From: HGM04593 sp045591315
GTDB taxonomy: Bacteria; Bacteroidota; Bacteroidia; Bacteroidales; Bacteroidaceae
DNA length: 64,000 nt
NCBI GenBank assembly: GCA_045591315.1
Contig: JAZNSN010000029.1
Span: forward strand, 106,550-170,549
Reading direction: 5' to 3'
A program made the position numbers and the translations under genes. Positions 8,835 through 17,850 of the stretch are shown in pieces; the stretch's first letter is position 1, and every line of letters starts with the position of its first letter. The notes beneath the pieces were generated by a model. The model ran no database searches, was not told the origin of the DNA, and saw only the letters and a program-made list of their open reading frames with translations.

Positions 8835-10421
8835 ATGGAAGAGACAAATACACCAAAACGAAAAACTGCACGCCGTCAGGCTGCAGCACCGGCAGTCCCC
8901 AAGCTCAGCGAGTACGGGCATGTTCAGCCGCAGGCTCTCGAATTTGAGGAAGCCGTGCTCGGTGCGCTCATGATTGACAGCGACGCAATAGGCCGCCTGG
9001 GCGGAATGCTGAAGCCCGAATCGTTCTACGACAAACGCAACCAGCTGCTGTTCGATGCGATACAGCAGATGGACCTCAGCGACCGTCCAATCGACATCCT
9101 CACCGTTACGGAATATCTGCGCAGCAACGGAACGCTCGAAGAGGTGGGAGGCCCGGTATATATTGCTCAGCTGACAAGCAAGATTGTGTCATCGGTAAAC
9201 ATAGAGTACCATGCCAATATCATAGCGCAGAAGAAACTGGCGCGCGACCTGATAAAATTCACAAGCAAGACTCAGGTGCAGGCGTTTGACGAGACTCAGG
9301 ATGTCGAGGAGCTGATGCAGCAGGCCGAATCGGAGCTGTTCGAAATCTCGCGCCATAACATGAAGCAGGATTTCACGCAGATAAATCCTGTCATCGAACA
9401 GGCTTACCGGCAGATACAGACAGCGTCGAAGAATACCAGCGGCATCAGCGGTCTCAGTACAGGATATCACCGTCTCGACAAGGTGCTTTCGGGCTGGCAG
9501 CCTACCGACCTCATTATCCTTGCTGCACGTCCTGCTATGGGTAAGACTGCGTTTGCGCTCTCACTCATCCGCAACATGGCGATAGATCAGGGTATTCCTT
9601 GCGGAATGTTCTCTCTTGAGATGGGTAACGTGCAGCTTGTGCAGCGTCTTATCTGCAACGTGTGCCAGATACCGGGTGACAAGATACGCAGCGGACAGCT
9701 TGAGCGTTACGAATGGGGCCAGCTCGACAGCAAGATTGTGGCTCTGCAGAATGCTCCTCTTTATATTGACGACACACCTCAGCTGTCGGTGTTCGAGCTT
9801 CGCTCCAAGGCGCGCCGCATGGTGCGCGAGCATGATGTCAAGATGATATTCATCGACTACCTGCAGCTCATGACGGCCAATGCCGGCAAGGGCAGCCGTC
9901 AGGAGGAAATCAGTATAATTTCCCGTGCGCTGAAAGGACTTGCCAAAGAACTTAACATCCCAATCATGGCACTCAGCCAGCTCAACCGTAACGTCGAAGG
10001 ACGTGAAGGTCTTGAAGGCAAGCGTCCGCAGCTGAGTGACCTCCGTGAGTCGGGAGCCATAGAGCAGGATGCCGATATAGTTATGTTCGTTAACCGCCCC
10101 GAATATTTCCACATATACAAGGACGGCGATTTCGACTGGCGAGGAAAGGCCGAGATTATCATTGCCAAGCACCGTAACGGTGGTCTTGACAACGTGCCGC
10201 TTATCTTCCGCAAGGAGTATGCGCGCTTCATGAACCTCGATGACGAGTCGTTGGCACCTCCTCCGGGTGACATGCCGGTGATGCGCGGTTCAAAGATGAA
10301 TGTCTCTGTCGCTCCTGAGCCGGAGTATATTCCCGATTTGCCCGATTATCTGCAGAACCCCGGTTCGCAGGCTATGCCGCCCGAACTGCGGGGCAGCGGA
10401 AACGAACCGATGCCGTTCTAA
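8835..10421 (+). CDS. dnaB: Replicative DNA helicase DnaB
   Basis: Hexameric 5'-3' helicase that unwinds DNA at the chromosomal replication fork. An N-terminal DnaB domain (about residues 30-140, starting PQALEFEEAVLGALMID) is followed by the RecA-like motor. Walker A ARPAMGKTA is at 231-239, Walker B is MIFIDYLQLM, and motif ALSQLNR and an arginine-finger region SDLRESGAIEQDADIVMF follow. No intein is present. The last 60 residues are a proline-rich, acidic tail. At 528 residues it is typical for Bacteroidales. It is transcribed alone and ended by a strong hairpin. Confidence 0.97.
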   Translation: MEETNTPKRKTARRQAAAPAVPKLSEYGHVQPQALEFEEAVLGALMIDSDAIGRLGGMLKPESFYDKRNQLLFDAIQQMDLSDRPIDILTVTEYLRSNGTLEEVGGPVYIAQLTSKIVSSVNIEYHANIIAQKKLARDLIKFTSKTQVQAFDETQDVEELMQQAESELFEISRHNMKQDFTQINPVIEQAYRQIQTASKNTSGISGLSTGYHRLDKVLSGWQPTDLIILAARPAMGKTAFALSLIRNMAIDQGIPCGMFSLEMGNVQLVQRLICNVCQIPGDKIRSGQLERYEWGQLDSKIVALQNAPLYIDDTPQLSVFELRSKARRMVREHDVKMIFIDYLQLMTANAGKGSRQEEISIISRALKGLAKELNIPIMALSQLNRNVEGREGLEGKRPQLSDLRESGAIEQDADIVMFVNRPEYFHIYKDGDFDWRGKAEIIIAKHRNGGLDNVPLIFRKEYARFMNLDDESLAPPPGDMPVMRGSKMNVSVAPEPEYIPDLPDYLQNPGSQAMPPELRGSGNEPMPF

Positions 10422-10436
10422 AGAATATATTATAAG

Positions 10437-10472
10437 AAACAGCGACCCATGTTCTTTTGGGCCGCTGTTTTT
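10437..10472. terminator. Bidirectional terminator between dnaB and trpS
   Basis: The stem AAACAGCG.CCCA pairs with TGGG.CGCTGTTT around TGTTCTTT and ends in TTTTTA. It lies between the convergent dnaB and trpS genes and could serve both, since A-runs flank the left arm. Confidence 0.8.
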
Positions 10473-10491
10473 ATGTGGTGGAACAGATGAT

Positions 10492-11583
10492 TTACTTTCC
10501 TTCGGCAAATTTCCTTGCCTGCTCTTCGATAAGCTCCTTGTCCTCGAAATAGTTTATCTTCATTGCACGGCGCACATCGGCAAGAGTGTCGGCAGCAACT
10601 GCGCGGGCAGTCTCGCAGCCCTGCTGGAGCAGAGCATATACCTCAGGTATCTTAGCCTCCCACTCCTTGCGGCGGGCACGTATGGGAGCAAGCTCCTCTT
10701 CGAGTATGGCAATGAGGAATCTCTTCACCTTCACGTCGCCCAATCCTCCGCGCATGTAGTGTGCCTTCAGCTCGTCAAGGTTAGGGTAGTCGGGGAGATA
10801 TTTCTCGAAGTGCTCAGGGCGGCAGAATGCGTCAAGGTATGTGAACACGGTGTTGCCTTCTACCTTGCCTGGGTCCTGGACGCGCAAGTGGTCGGGGTCG
10901 GTGTACATCGACATAACATGCTGCTTCAGCTCCTCGGCTGTGTCGGATAGATAGATGCAGTTGCCGAGCGACTTGCTCATCTTTGCCTTTCCGTCGGTAC
11001 CTGGGAGACGAAGGCATGCAGCGTTTGTGGGCAACAGAATCTCCGGTTCCACAAGTGTCTCGCCATAGATGCCGTTGAAGCGGCGCGCAATCTCACGGGC
11101 CTGTTCTATCATCGGCTGCTGGTCCTCGCCTGCCGGCACTGTAGTAGCACGGAATGCAGTGATGTCCGAAGCCTGGCTGATGGGGTATGTAAAGAAACCT
11201 ACAGGGATGCTTGTCTCGAAGTTGCGCATCTGAATCTCTGTCTTTACGGTAGGGTTGCGCTGCAGGCGCGATACTGTAACAAGGTTCATGTAGTAGAATG
11301 CAAGTTCGCACAACTCCGGAACCTGCGACTGTATGAATATTGTACACTGCGACGGGTCGATGCCTACCGAAAGGTAGTCGAGTGCAACCTCAATGATGTT
11401 CTGTCGCACCTTCTCAGGGTTGTCGGCGTTGTCGGTGAGTGCCTGTGCGTCGGCAATCATGATGAATATCTTGTCATAGATGCCTGAGTTCTGCAACTCG
11501 ACACGGCGGCGCAGAGAGCCTACGTAGTGTCCTAAATGAAGGCGTCCGGTAGGGCGGTCGCCTGTAAGTATAATCTTGCTCAT
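10492..11583 (-). CDS. trpS: Tryptophanyl-tRNA synthetase
   Basis: Class Ic aminoacyl-tRNA synthetase charging tRNA-Trp. The ATP-binding HIGH-type motif reads HLGH at residues 16-19 (after TGDRPTGRL) and KMSKS is at 201-205. The tryptophan pocket region VPAGEDQQP is also present. The length of 363 residues is normal for the family. It is a single gene, convergent with dnaB; a -7-like box TATCTTCG (11616-11609) lies upstream. Confidence 0.97.
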   Translation of the reverse strand: MSKIILTGDRPTGRLHLGHYVGSLRRRVELQNSGIYDKIFIMIADAQALTDNADNPEKVRQNIIEVALDYLSVGIDPSQCTIFIQSQVPELCELAFYYMNLVTVSRLQRNPTVKTEIQMRNFETSIPVGFFTYPISQASDITAFRATTVPAGEDQQPMIEQAREIARRFNGIYGETLVEPEILLPTNAACLRLPGTDGKAKMSKSLGNCIYLSDTAEELKQHVMSMYTDPDHLRVQDPGKVEGNTVFTYLDAFCRPEHFEKYLPDYPNLDELKAHYMRGGLGDVKVKRFLIAILEEELAPIRARRKEWEAKIPEVYALLQQGCETARAVAADTLADVRRAMKINYFEDKELIEEQARKFAEGK

Positions 11584-11608
11584 ATATTCCTGTTTTTGTT
11601 TTACGGCG

Positions 11609-11616
11609 CGAAGATA
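11609..11616 (-). promoter_or_regulatory. Candidate -7 box of trpS
   Basis: Minus-strand TATCTTCG lies 26 bases before the trpS ATG. The -33 element is not clear. Confidence 0.35.
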
Positions 11617-11650
11617 ACAATATTTTTGTTTATATCTGCCGGCATATCAC

Positions 11651-11882
11651 TTAATTTAATGGTATCGCTGATGAAAAGGGCTTGGCATTGGCAATCTCCT
11701 CTGTATTGAACTGCATAAGCGGTAATTCATTCGTTCCGGCGAACGGATTGTCCGGACATCCACCTCTCTTTGCTAAGATAAAGAGTGCCGTTGACAATGT
11801 ATGTTGCCAAAGCATAACCATAGAATAGGTGTGCGCTCTTCTTTGCAGTATCATCAGAATGTAAGAATAGCTTTGGCCAATG
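11651..11882 (-). pseudogene. Possible decayed coding remnant, unrecognised
   Basis: Two overlapping minus-strand frames look protein-like. One runs on in frame after the NCS2 permease stop codon for about 50 codons, including YGYALATYIVNGTLYLS, to a stop near 11730. The other (11854-11651) ends with CPDNPFAGTNELPLMQF and SSAIPLN. Neither has a recognisable domain. Joining the first half of one to the second half of the other would give a continuous peptide, which suggests a frameshifted remnant, but chance cannot be excluded. Confidence 0.25.
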
Positions 11883-13181
11883 TTATATAAATATGTATTT
11901 GGATATGAATAGTATGGTTAGGATATACATGGCCGGTGTAATTTTCCTATATGAGCCGCATATCAGGTTCAAGAGTACATACGTTATCATTCCTAACAGT
12001 ATCCCGTTCGATATTGAATATGTCAATGGCATCATGATGATGCATACAAATGCAGGAATTGACTCAGTGAAGTCATCGAACGGAATCTTCAATATTGGCT
12101 CCATCATCATCAAGCCGACGATTATGAGTGCGGGAGCAGTGGCTGCCGCCGGTATGGAAAGAAAAAGCGGAGAGAAAAAAACGGCAACAGCAAAACATGC
12201 AGCTACTGTAAATGCGGTAAGTCCCGAACGTCCGCCTTGCGCTACACCAGCCGCACTTTCTATATACGTTGTAGTGGTCGATGTCCCTAACATGGCTCCT
12301 GCCGTAGTTGCAATGGCATCTGCCATGAGTGCTTCCTTAGCCCGTCTTATATTGCCGTTCTTTTCAATCATGTTGCTTTTGGTACAAACCCCAATAAGTG
12401 TTCCGATAGTGTCGAACATATCTATGAAAAGGAGCGTGAATACAACTATAAGCATATCGGTGGTGAAGATGTTCTCGTACTCGAACTTACAGAAGATGGG
12501 AGTGATGGATTCCGGTTGTGAGATTATGCCATTGAATTCGGTAATTCCCATAGGGATACCAATAATCATTGTTGCCATAATACCTGCAAGTATGGCTCCC
12601 GGAACGTTTCGGGCATACATGTACCCGGTAATGATTATTCCTGCCGATGCAAGAAGTGCCGGCCCGGAAGTTATATCTCCCAAAGATACAAGAGTCGCTT
12701 CGTCGCTAACAACTATACCGGCACTGCTAAGGCCTATAAATGCAATGAACAGTCCAATGCCTGCACCTATGGCATTCCTGAGGCTTGAAGGAATGGCGTT
12801 GACGATGGCCTCCCGGATATTCGTCACTGTGAGCAGTATGAATATGAGTCCTTCGAGAAATACCGCGGTAAGCGCAAACTGCCAAGAATAGCCCATGCCC
12901 AGACATACGCTATATACGAAAAAAGCATTGAGTCCCATTCCCGGTGCCAATCCGAACGGAAGCTTGCCCCAGAATGCCATGACAAGAGAACCTATTATAG
13001 CTGCCAGCGCAGTGGATGTGAATACAGCTCCTATAGGCATGCCTTCAAGCTGACTGAACATTGTTGGGTTGACTGCCAGAATATATGACATTGTAAGGAA
13101 TGTGGTGATTCCTGCCAAAATCTCTTTCTTGACAGTTGTCTGTAGCGGATCAAATCCGAATAGTTTTTTGAGCATTTGCAT
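11883..13181 (-). CDS. NCS2-family purine permease (AzgA-like)
   Basis: Inner-membrane proton symporter of the AzgA branch, which imports adenine, guanine or hypoxanthine in characterised relatives. Twelve or more hydrophobic segments span the 432 residues. Family signatures include GITTFLTMSYILAVNP near the N-terminus, PGMGLNAFF, and the segment containing FIDMFDTIGTLIG and TTTTYIESAAGV. The start MQMLKKLFGF may really be the second Met. It is monocistronic as far as can be seen. A -7-like box TACCTTCG at 13216-13209 lies 28 bases upstream. Confidence 0.93.
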   Translation of the reverse strand: MQMLKKLFGFDPLQTTVKKEILAGITTFLTMSYILAVNPTMFSQLEGMPIGAVFTSTALAAIIGSLVMAFWGKLPFGLAPGMGLNAFFVYSVCLGMGYSWQFALTAVFLEGLIFILLTVTNIREAIVNAIPSSLRNAIGAGIGLFIAFIGLSSAGIVVSDEATLVSLGDITSGPALLASAGIIITGYMYARNVPGAILAGIMATMIIGIPMGITEFNGIISQPESITPIFCKFEYENIFTTDMLIVVFTLLFIDMFDTIGTLIGVCTKSNMIEKNGNIRRAKEALMADAIATTAGAMLGTSTTTTYIESAAGVAQGGRSGLTAFTVAACFAVAVFFSPLFLSIPAAATAPALIIVGLMMMEPILKIPFDDFTESIPAFVCIIMMPLTYSISNGILLGMITYVLLNLICGSYRKITPAMYILTILFISKYIFI

Positions 13182-13365
13182 TCTATACCGTTATTTTTTT
13201 TGTTGACACGAAGGTAGTGATAAATAAACAAACTTCAGCAATATATTCTGTGAAAAAAGCCTGCTCGAAAAATGATGCAACTGAATGAACGGACAGTGAC
13301 GGGTGACAAATGATTTTATTGCTGAATAAATTTAAGACATTCTCTTAATTTTGAGAAAAAAAGTG

Positions 13366-13373
13366 TAAATTTG
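13366..13373 (+). promoter_or_regulatory. -7 box of the pheT-yebC operon
   Basis: TAAATTTG fits the -7 consensus. It predicts an RNA start near 13380 and a leader of about 55 bases before pheT. No TTTG occurs at the right distance. Confidence 0.45.
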
Positions 13374-13435
13374 CAAGTTGAAACAGAATGCGGTGTATTT
13401 TGCCGTTCTGGCTTTTGAAATAAAAAATATAATAT

Positions 13436-15901
13436 ATGAACATTTCTTATAATTGGCTTAAAGAGTATGTCGATTTCGACATGACACCCGAAGAGGTGTC
13501 CGCGGCGTTGACATCCATTGGTCTTGAGACCGACGGCGTTGAGGAGGTACAGACAATAAAAGGCGGTCTTGAGGGCCTGGTGATAGGTGAAGTGCTTACT
13601 TGCATCGACCATCCCGACAGTGACCATCTTCATATAACTACAGTGAACCTCGGTGACGGCAATCCTGTACAGATTGTATGCGGTGCGCCCAATGTGGCTG
13701 CTGGGCAGAAGGTTGTAGTGGCAACCATCGGTACAAAGCTCTACAGCGGTGACGAGTGCTTCACTATAAAGAAAGGAAAGATACGCGGTGCCGAGTCTTT
13801 CGGTATGATTTGCGCCGAGGACGAGATAGGAATAGGCAATAGCCACGACGGAATAATCGTGCTTCCTGCCGATGCAGTTCCGGGCACACCGGCAAAGGAG
13901 TACTACAACATAAAGAGCGATTACCTCATAGGTGTTGACATCACTCCCAACCGTGCCGATGCATGCTCGCACTACGGCGTGGCCCGCGACCTCTATGCCT
14001 ATGCAATGCAGAACAAGGGCACAAGCTCTTTGCGCCGTCCTTCATGTGACGGTTTCAAGGTCGATGACAACTCACTCGACATAGAAATCGAGGTGCAGAA
14101 CACTGAGGCCTGCATGCGCTATGCCGGCGTTACAGTTAAAGGCGTTACCGTCAAGGAGAGTCCCGACTGGCTTAAGGAAAAGCTGCAGATAATAGGTCTT
14201 CGCCCTATAAACAACATCGTCGATGTCACCAACTACATCCTTCACGCATACGGCCAGCCGATGCACTGCTTCGATGCCGACAAGATAAAAGGCGGCAAGG
14301 TTGTAGTGCGCACATTCCCCGAAGGAACACCTTTCGTCACTCTCGACGGCGTAGAGCGCAAACTGTCGGAGCGTGACCTCATGATATGCAATGCCGAAGA
14401 GCCTATGTGCATTGCCGGTGTGTTCGGAGGCCTTGAGTCGGGAACAACCGAGGCTACAAAGAACATATTCCTTGAGAGTGCCTACTTCCACCCGACATGG
14501 GTGCGCAAGACATCGCGCCGTCATGCCTTGCAGACCGACTCCTCTTTCCGCTTTGAGCGCGGTACCGACCCCAACAACGTCATTTACGCGCTCAAGCAGG
14601 CTGCAATGCTCATAAAGGAGCTTGCCGGCGGAACAATATCAATGGAGATAAAGGATGTATATCCTGCTCCGGTAGAGGATTTCAAGGTAGAACTTGAGTA
14701 CGGCTATGTGAACCGCCTTATCGGTGTAGAGCTTGCTCCTGAGACTGTAAAGAGCATTGTTGCATCGCTCGAAATGAAGATTGTTTCCGAGACTGCCGAA
14801 GGCATTACGCTGCAGGTGCCTCCTTACCGTGTAGATGTACAGCGTCCATGCGATGTGGTAGAGGATATCCTCCGTATATACGGATATAACAATATCGATA
14901 TAAATACGACTCTTCACTCTTCAATCATCACCAAGGGTGCTGAGGACAAGTCGCACAAGTCGCAGAACCTCATCTCGGAACAGCTTGTAGGCTGCGGCTT
15001 CAATGAGATACTGAACAATTCTCTGACCGCTGCCGCATACTACGACGGCCTTGAGAGCTACAAGAGCGAGAATCTTGTACGCCTCATGAATCCGCTCAGC
15101 AACGACCTCAACGTGCTTCGCCAGACACTCCTTTTCGGCGGTCTCGAAAGCATGCAGCGCAATATAAGCCGCAAGTTTACCGACCTCCGTTTCTTTGAGT
15201 TCGGAAACAGCTACCGCTTTGATGCGGACAAGCGTGTCGAGGAGAAAATCCTCAGCCCGTACAGCGAGAGCTATCACCTCGCATTGTGGATGACCGGCAA
15301 CAATGTCTCTTCGTCATGGATAGAGGCCGGACGTCCTCTCTCGGTTTATCACCTCAAGGCTATCGTCGAGCATATATTCGACCGCCTCGGCTTCAAGCCC
15401 GGCATGCGCCTTGTCACAACATTCAGCGACGACATATTCTCGGCTGCCATACAGGTGCAGGCCCAGAGCAACAAGAAGGTTGTTGCACAGCTCGGCATTC
15501 TCCGCAAGAAGATTGCAAAGCGTTTCGACATCGAAAGCGAGGTGCTTTATGCCGACATCAACTGGACTGAACTCATGAAGGCTGTAAAGAATGCCAAGAT
15601 AGGCTATGCCGAGATAAGCAAGTATCCTGCGGTGAAGCGTGACCTTGCCCTTCTTATCGACAAGAGCGTGACCTTTGCCCAGATAGAGCAGGTGGCACGT
15701 GAGACAGAGAAGAAGCTTCTTAAGGCTGTTACTCTGTTCGATGTTTACGAAGGCAAGAACCTCGAAGAGGGCAAGAAGAGCTATGCTGTCAGCTTCGTTC
15801 TTCAGGATGACAACGCAACCCTTAACGACAAGGTGATTGACAAGACAATGGCACGTCTCATGGAGAACTTCGAGAAACGTCTCGGTGCCGTACAGCGATA
15901 A
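13436..15901 (+). CDS. pheT: Phenylalanyl-tRNA synthetase beta subunit
   Basis: Large subunit of the alpha2-beta2 enzyme that charges tRNA-Phe. It begins with MNISYNWLKEYVDF, followed by the EMAP/tRNA-binding domain (about 40-150, GEVLTCIDHPDSDHLHI and VCGAPNV). The B3/B4 editing domain and B5 domain follow, then the synthetase-like core and a C-terminal ferredoxin-fold anticodon-binding domain (AEISKYPAVKRDLALLID). At 821 residues it is full length. The pheS partner is not in this window, which is normal in Bacteroidales. It lies 34 bases before yebC on the same strand. Confidence 0.97.
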   Translation: MNISYNWLKEYVDFDMTPEEVSAALTSIGLETDGVEEVQTIKGGLEGLVIGEVLTCIDHPDSDHLHITTVNLGDGNPVQIVCGAPNVAAGQKVVVATIGTKLYSGDECFTIKKGKIRGAESFGMICAEDEIGIGNSHDGIIVLPADAVPGTPAKEYYNIKSDYLIGVDITPNRADACSHYGVARDLYAYAMQNKGTSSLRRPSCDGFKVDDNSLDIEIEVQNTEACMRYAGVTVKGVTVKESPDWLKEKLQIIGLRPINNIVDVTNYILHAYGQPMHCFDADKIKGGKVVVRTFPEGTPFVTLDGVERKLSERDLMICNAEEPMCIAGVFGGLESGTTEATKNIFLESAYFHPTWVRKTSRRHALQTDSSFRFERGTDPNNVIYALKQAAMLIKELAGGTISMEIKDVYPAPVEDFKVELEYGYVNRLIGVELAPETVKSIVASLEMKIVSETAEGITLQVPPYRVDVQRPCDVVEDILRIYGYNNIDINTTLHSSIITKGAEDKSHKSQNLISEQLVGCGFNEILNNSLTAAAYYDGLESYKSENLVRLMNPLSNDLNVLRQTLLFGGLESMQRNISRKFTDLRFFEFGNSYRFDADKRVEEKILSPYSESYHLALWMTGNNVSSSWIEAGRPLSVYHLKAIVEHIFDRLGFKPGMRLVTTFSDDIFSAAIQVQAQSNKKVVAQLGILRKKIAKRFDIESEVLYADINWTELMKAVKNAKIGYAEISKYPAVKRDLALLIDKSVTFAQIEQVARETEKKLLKAVTLFDVYEGKNLEEGKKSYAVSFVLQDDNATLNDKVIDKTMARLMENFEKRLGAVQR

Positions 15902-15935
15902 ACAACGAAATAACAATAACTAAAATATTAAAACT

Positions 15936-16661
15936 ATGGGTAGAGCTTTTGAATACCGTAAAGCTGCGAAACTGAAAAGATGGGGTAATATGGCACGTAC
16001 ATTTACCCGTGTTGGAAAACAGATTGCCATTGCTGTAAAGGCTGGTGGTCCCGATCCCGATACAAACCCTCACTTGAGAGCTATCATTGCAAATGCAAAG
16101 CGCGAGAACATGCCTAAGGACAATATCGAGCGCGCGATAAAGAATGCAATGGGCAAGGACCAGAAGGATTACAAGGAGGTAACATACGAGGGATACGGCC
16201 CGTTCGGCATCGCTATCTTCGTCGATGCTGCTACCGACAATACAACACGTACCGTTGCCAATGTACGCGCAGTCTTCAATAAGTTCGGCGGCACACTCGG
16301 AACACAGGGCAGTCTCGACTTCATGTTCACACAGAAGAGCGTTTTCACTTTCAACAAGAAAGAAGGTCTTGACATGGACGAGCTGATACTCGACCTTATC
16401 GACTTCGGCGTTGAGGACGAGTACGATGAGGAGGAGAATGAAATCACAATCTATGGCGATCCCAAGTCTTTCGGTGCGATACAGAAGACACTTGAAGAGA
16501 AGGGCTTTGAGATAACCGGCAGTGAGTTCACACGTATTCCTAACGACCAGAAGGAACTGGACGGCGAGCAGCGTGCGACAATCGACAAGATTGTTGAACG
16601 TCTCGAAGAGGATGACGATGTACAGAATGTTTATACAAACATGAAGCCGGCAGAGGAGTAA
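15936..16661 (+). CDS. YebC/PmpR-family protein
   Basis: Member of the YebC/TACO1 family. Relatives are described as transcriptional regulators or, more recently, as factors that ease ribosome stalling on proline stretches. Recognised by the N-terminal GRAFEYRKAAKLKRW, TRVGKQIAIAVKAGGPDP, and the conserved ENMPKDNIERAI and EGYGPFG segments. The length of 241 residues is normal. Its placement behind pheT supports a translation-related role, but that is inference. Confidence 0.95.
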   Translation: MGRAFEYRKAAKLKRWGNMARTFTRVGKQIAIAVKAGGPDPDTNPHLRAIIANAKRENMPKDNIERAIKNAMGKDQKDYKEVTYEGYGPFGIAIFVDAATDNTTRTVANVRAVFNKFGGTLGTQGSLDFMFTQKSVFTFNKKEGLDMDELILDLIDFGVEDEYDEEENEITIYGDPKSFGAIQKTLEEKGFEITGSEFTRIPNDQKELDGEQRATIDKIVERLEEDDDVQNVYTNMKPAEE

Positions 16662-16678
16662 TAACCTATTGTCATAAT

Positions 16679-16722
16679 ATATAAGGAGAGAGATGCGCAT
16701 ATGCATCTCTCTCTCCTTATAT
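16679..16722. terminator. Bidirectional terminator between yebC and the DUF4251 gene
   Basis: A nearly perfect inverted repeat, ATATAAGGAGAGAGATGC paired with GCATCTCTCTCTCCTTATAT, separates the convergent genes. The stem is about 18 bases. Confidence 0.75.
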
Positions 16723-16723
16723 A

Positions 16724-16966
16724 TTACCTTGTAAATCCAGGCGGCCTTACATTGCCCGTTCCCGGTGAACCGAACCCCGGAGGCCTTGTCCCTGCCGGCG
16801 GCCCGAAAGAGGGTGGCCTTATGCCTGCCGGTGGTCCTAAAGATGGCGGAGCAGGGCGGGGTGGTCTGATGCCTCCTGGCGGCCATGGCCGAGGTATTAT
16901 CGGTGGATACGGTCTGTATGCCGGTCTGTCATTCCAGTCCCAGAACGGGTCGCGGTCCCTTGTCAG
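16724..16966 (-). other. Proline-rich frame continuing past the DUF4251 stop codon
   Basis: After the TGA at 16969-16967 the same minus-strand frame stays open for 80 codons to a TAA at 16726-16724. The peptide starts LTRDRDPFWDWNDRPAYRPY. It then has repeated GPPAGxRPPxFG units (GPPAGIRPPSF, GPPAGTRPPGF) and ends NVRPPGFTR. This composition is not expected by chance. It reads as the C-terminal tail of the upstream gene cut off by a nonsense codon, or as a readthrough extension. Confidence 0.65.
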
Positions 16967-17644
16967 TCAGTAGCCGGTCGTTCCCTCAAATATTCCGGCA
17001 GAACTGTATGGATATATGCTTCCGCTCATTGTCATGTCGTTGCTGCTGAAATTAGGGCTCACAGTGGCCGTAGCCTGGTTGCTGTATCCCGAAATGACGA
17101 TGTTGACGGTTGCCGACAGCTGAGGTCCCATGATAGTGTAATTATATGTGACATTTCCGTCATTGTCCATATTTACCTCTTCGCCGGTGATGCGTCCTTC
17201 AAGGGTAACGCCGCCTATTCCGTTAGGCGAGTAGATGTTGCTGTTGTCGAATGCAGTCTGTACAACGCCTGTCCCTTCGTTCATCGACAGGAAGTTGGTG
17301 CTTGGAGTAACGAAGCGGGTCACCCCATTGTCGAATGTTATGCTCGAAGCCTCAAGAGCCCATGAGCCTTCCTTTATGGCCTCTATTGTCTGCAGGAACT
17401 CTATGGAGTCGTTGCGCATCTCTTCAGCTTTCTCCTCGGCGCGTTTCTTCAGGCGTTCGGCGCGCCATGCAGCCTCTTTCTCCTTGCGGGTCATCTTTTT
17501 GTTCTCCTGAGCTACGGTGGCACCTGTAACTGCCGAAAAAATCATTACGAAAGTCAATGATATCACTAATAGAATCCCGACTCGATTGTTCATGCGGTTG
17601 GCTGTACCGTTTTCGTTTTCTCCCTTTTTTGAAATAGTTTTCAT
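16967..17644 (-). CDS. DUF4251-family exported protein
   Basis: Secreted or envelope protein of a Bacteroidetes-specific family of unknown function. A signal peptide is clear from the internal Met at 17593 (MNNRVGILLVISLTFVMIFSA, cleaved near TGATVA). That Met is probably the true start, because the 17 residues before it are polar and unlike a signal sequence. A charged helical stretch (RKEKEAAWRAERLKKRAEEK) leads into a beta-rich DUF4251 domain ending GIFEGTTGY. An in-frame TGA follows, and then 80 further codons of proline-rich sequence, so the gene may be truncated. Convergent with yebC. Confidence 0.8.
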   Translation of the reverse strand: MKTISKKGENENGTANRMNNRVGILLVISLTFVMIFSAVTGATVAQENKKMTRKEKEAAWRAERLKKRAEEKAEEMRNDSIEFLQTIEAIKEGSWALEASSITFDNGVTRFVTPSTNFLSMNEGTGVVQTAFDNSNIYSPNGIGGVTLEGRITGEEVNMDNDGNVTYNYTIMGPQLSATVNIVISGYSNQATATVSPNFSSNDMTMSGSIYPYSSAGIFEGTTGY

Positions 17645-17820
17645 GACAGATTCAGTTTGGTTTATCCTAAAAACAAAACCGGTGTCTGTTTTTTCGCAAA
17701 GCCTGGCCTAATTTTTGTGAAAAAGCACCTTTATGCAGCATGTTTTTCGCTTTTTTGTGAAATAAACAGCAGTAAAATGTTTTTTTTATGCTTTCGATGT
17801 CTTGTTTATATAAAAATGAT

Positions 17821-17828
17821 TATCTTTA
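17821..17828 (+). promoter_or_regulatory. -7 box of the GH43-like/nagB operon
   Basis: TATCTTTA is close to the consensus and predicts RNA starting near 17835, only about 15 bases before the GTG start at 17851. Confidence 0.4.
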
Positions 17829-17850
17829 CCAATAAATCTGTTTATAATAG

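Noticed and set aside
9561..10172. A 203-residue minus-strand frame opposite dnaB
   Set aside because: Antisense of the conserved helicase motor; no start signal or family.
11893..12891. A 332-residue plus-strand frame opposite the NCS2 permease
   Set aside because: It is a shadow of the permease coding strand, with no domain and poor composition; the permease motifs on the minus strand are clear.
15858..16886. A 342-residue minus-strand frame opposite yebC
   Set aside because: Antisense shadow of yebC that also crosses the convergent terminator.
16701..16973. A 90-residue Gly/Pro-rich plus-strand frame
   Set aside because: It is the antisense of the proline-rich tail of the DUF4251 gene. 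It starts inside the terminator stem and has no promoter.
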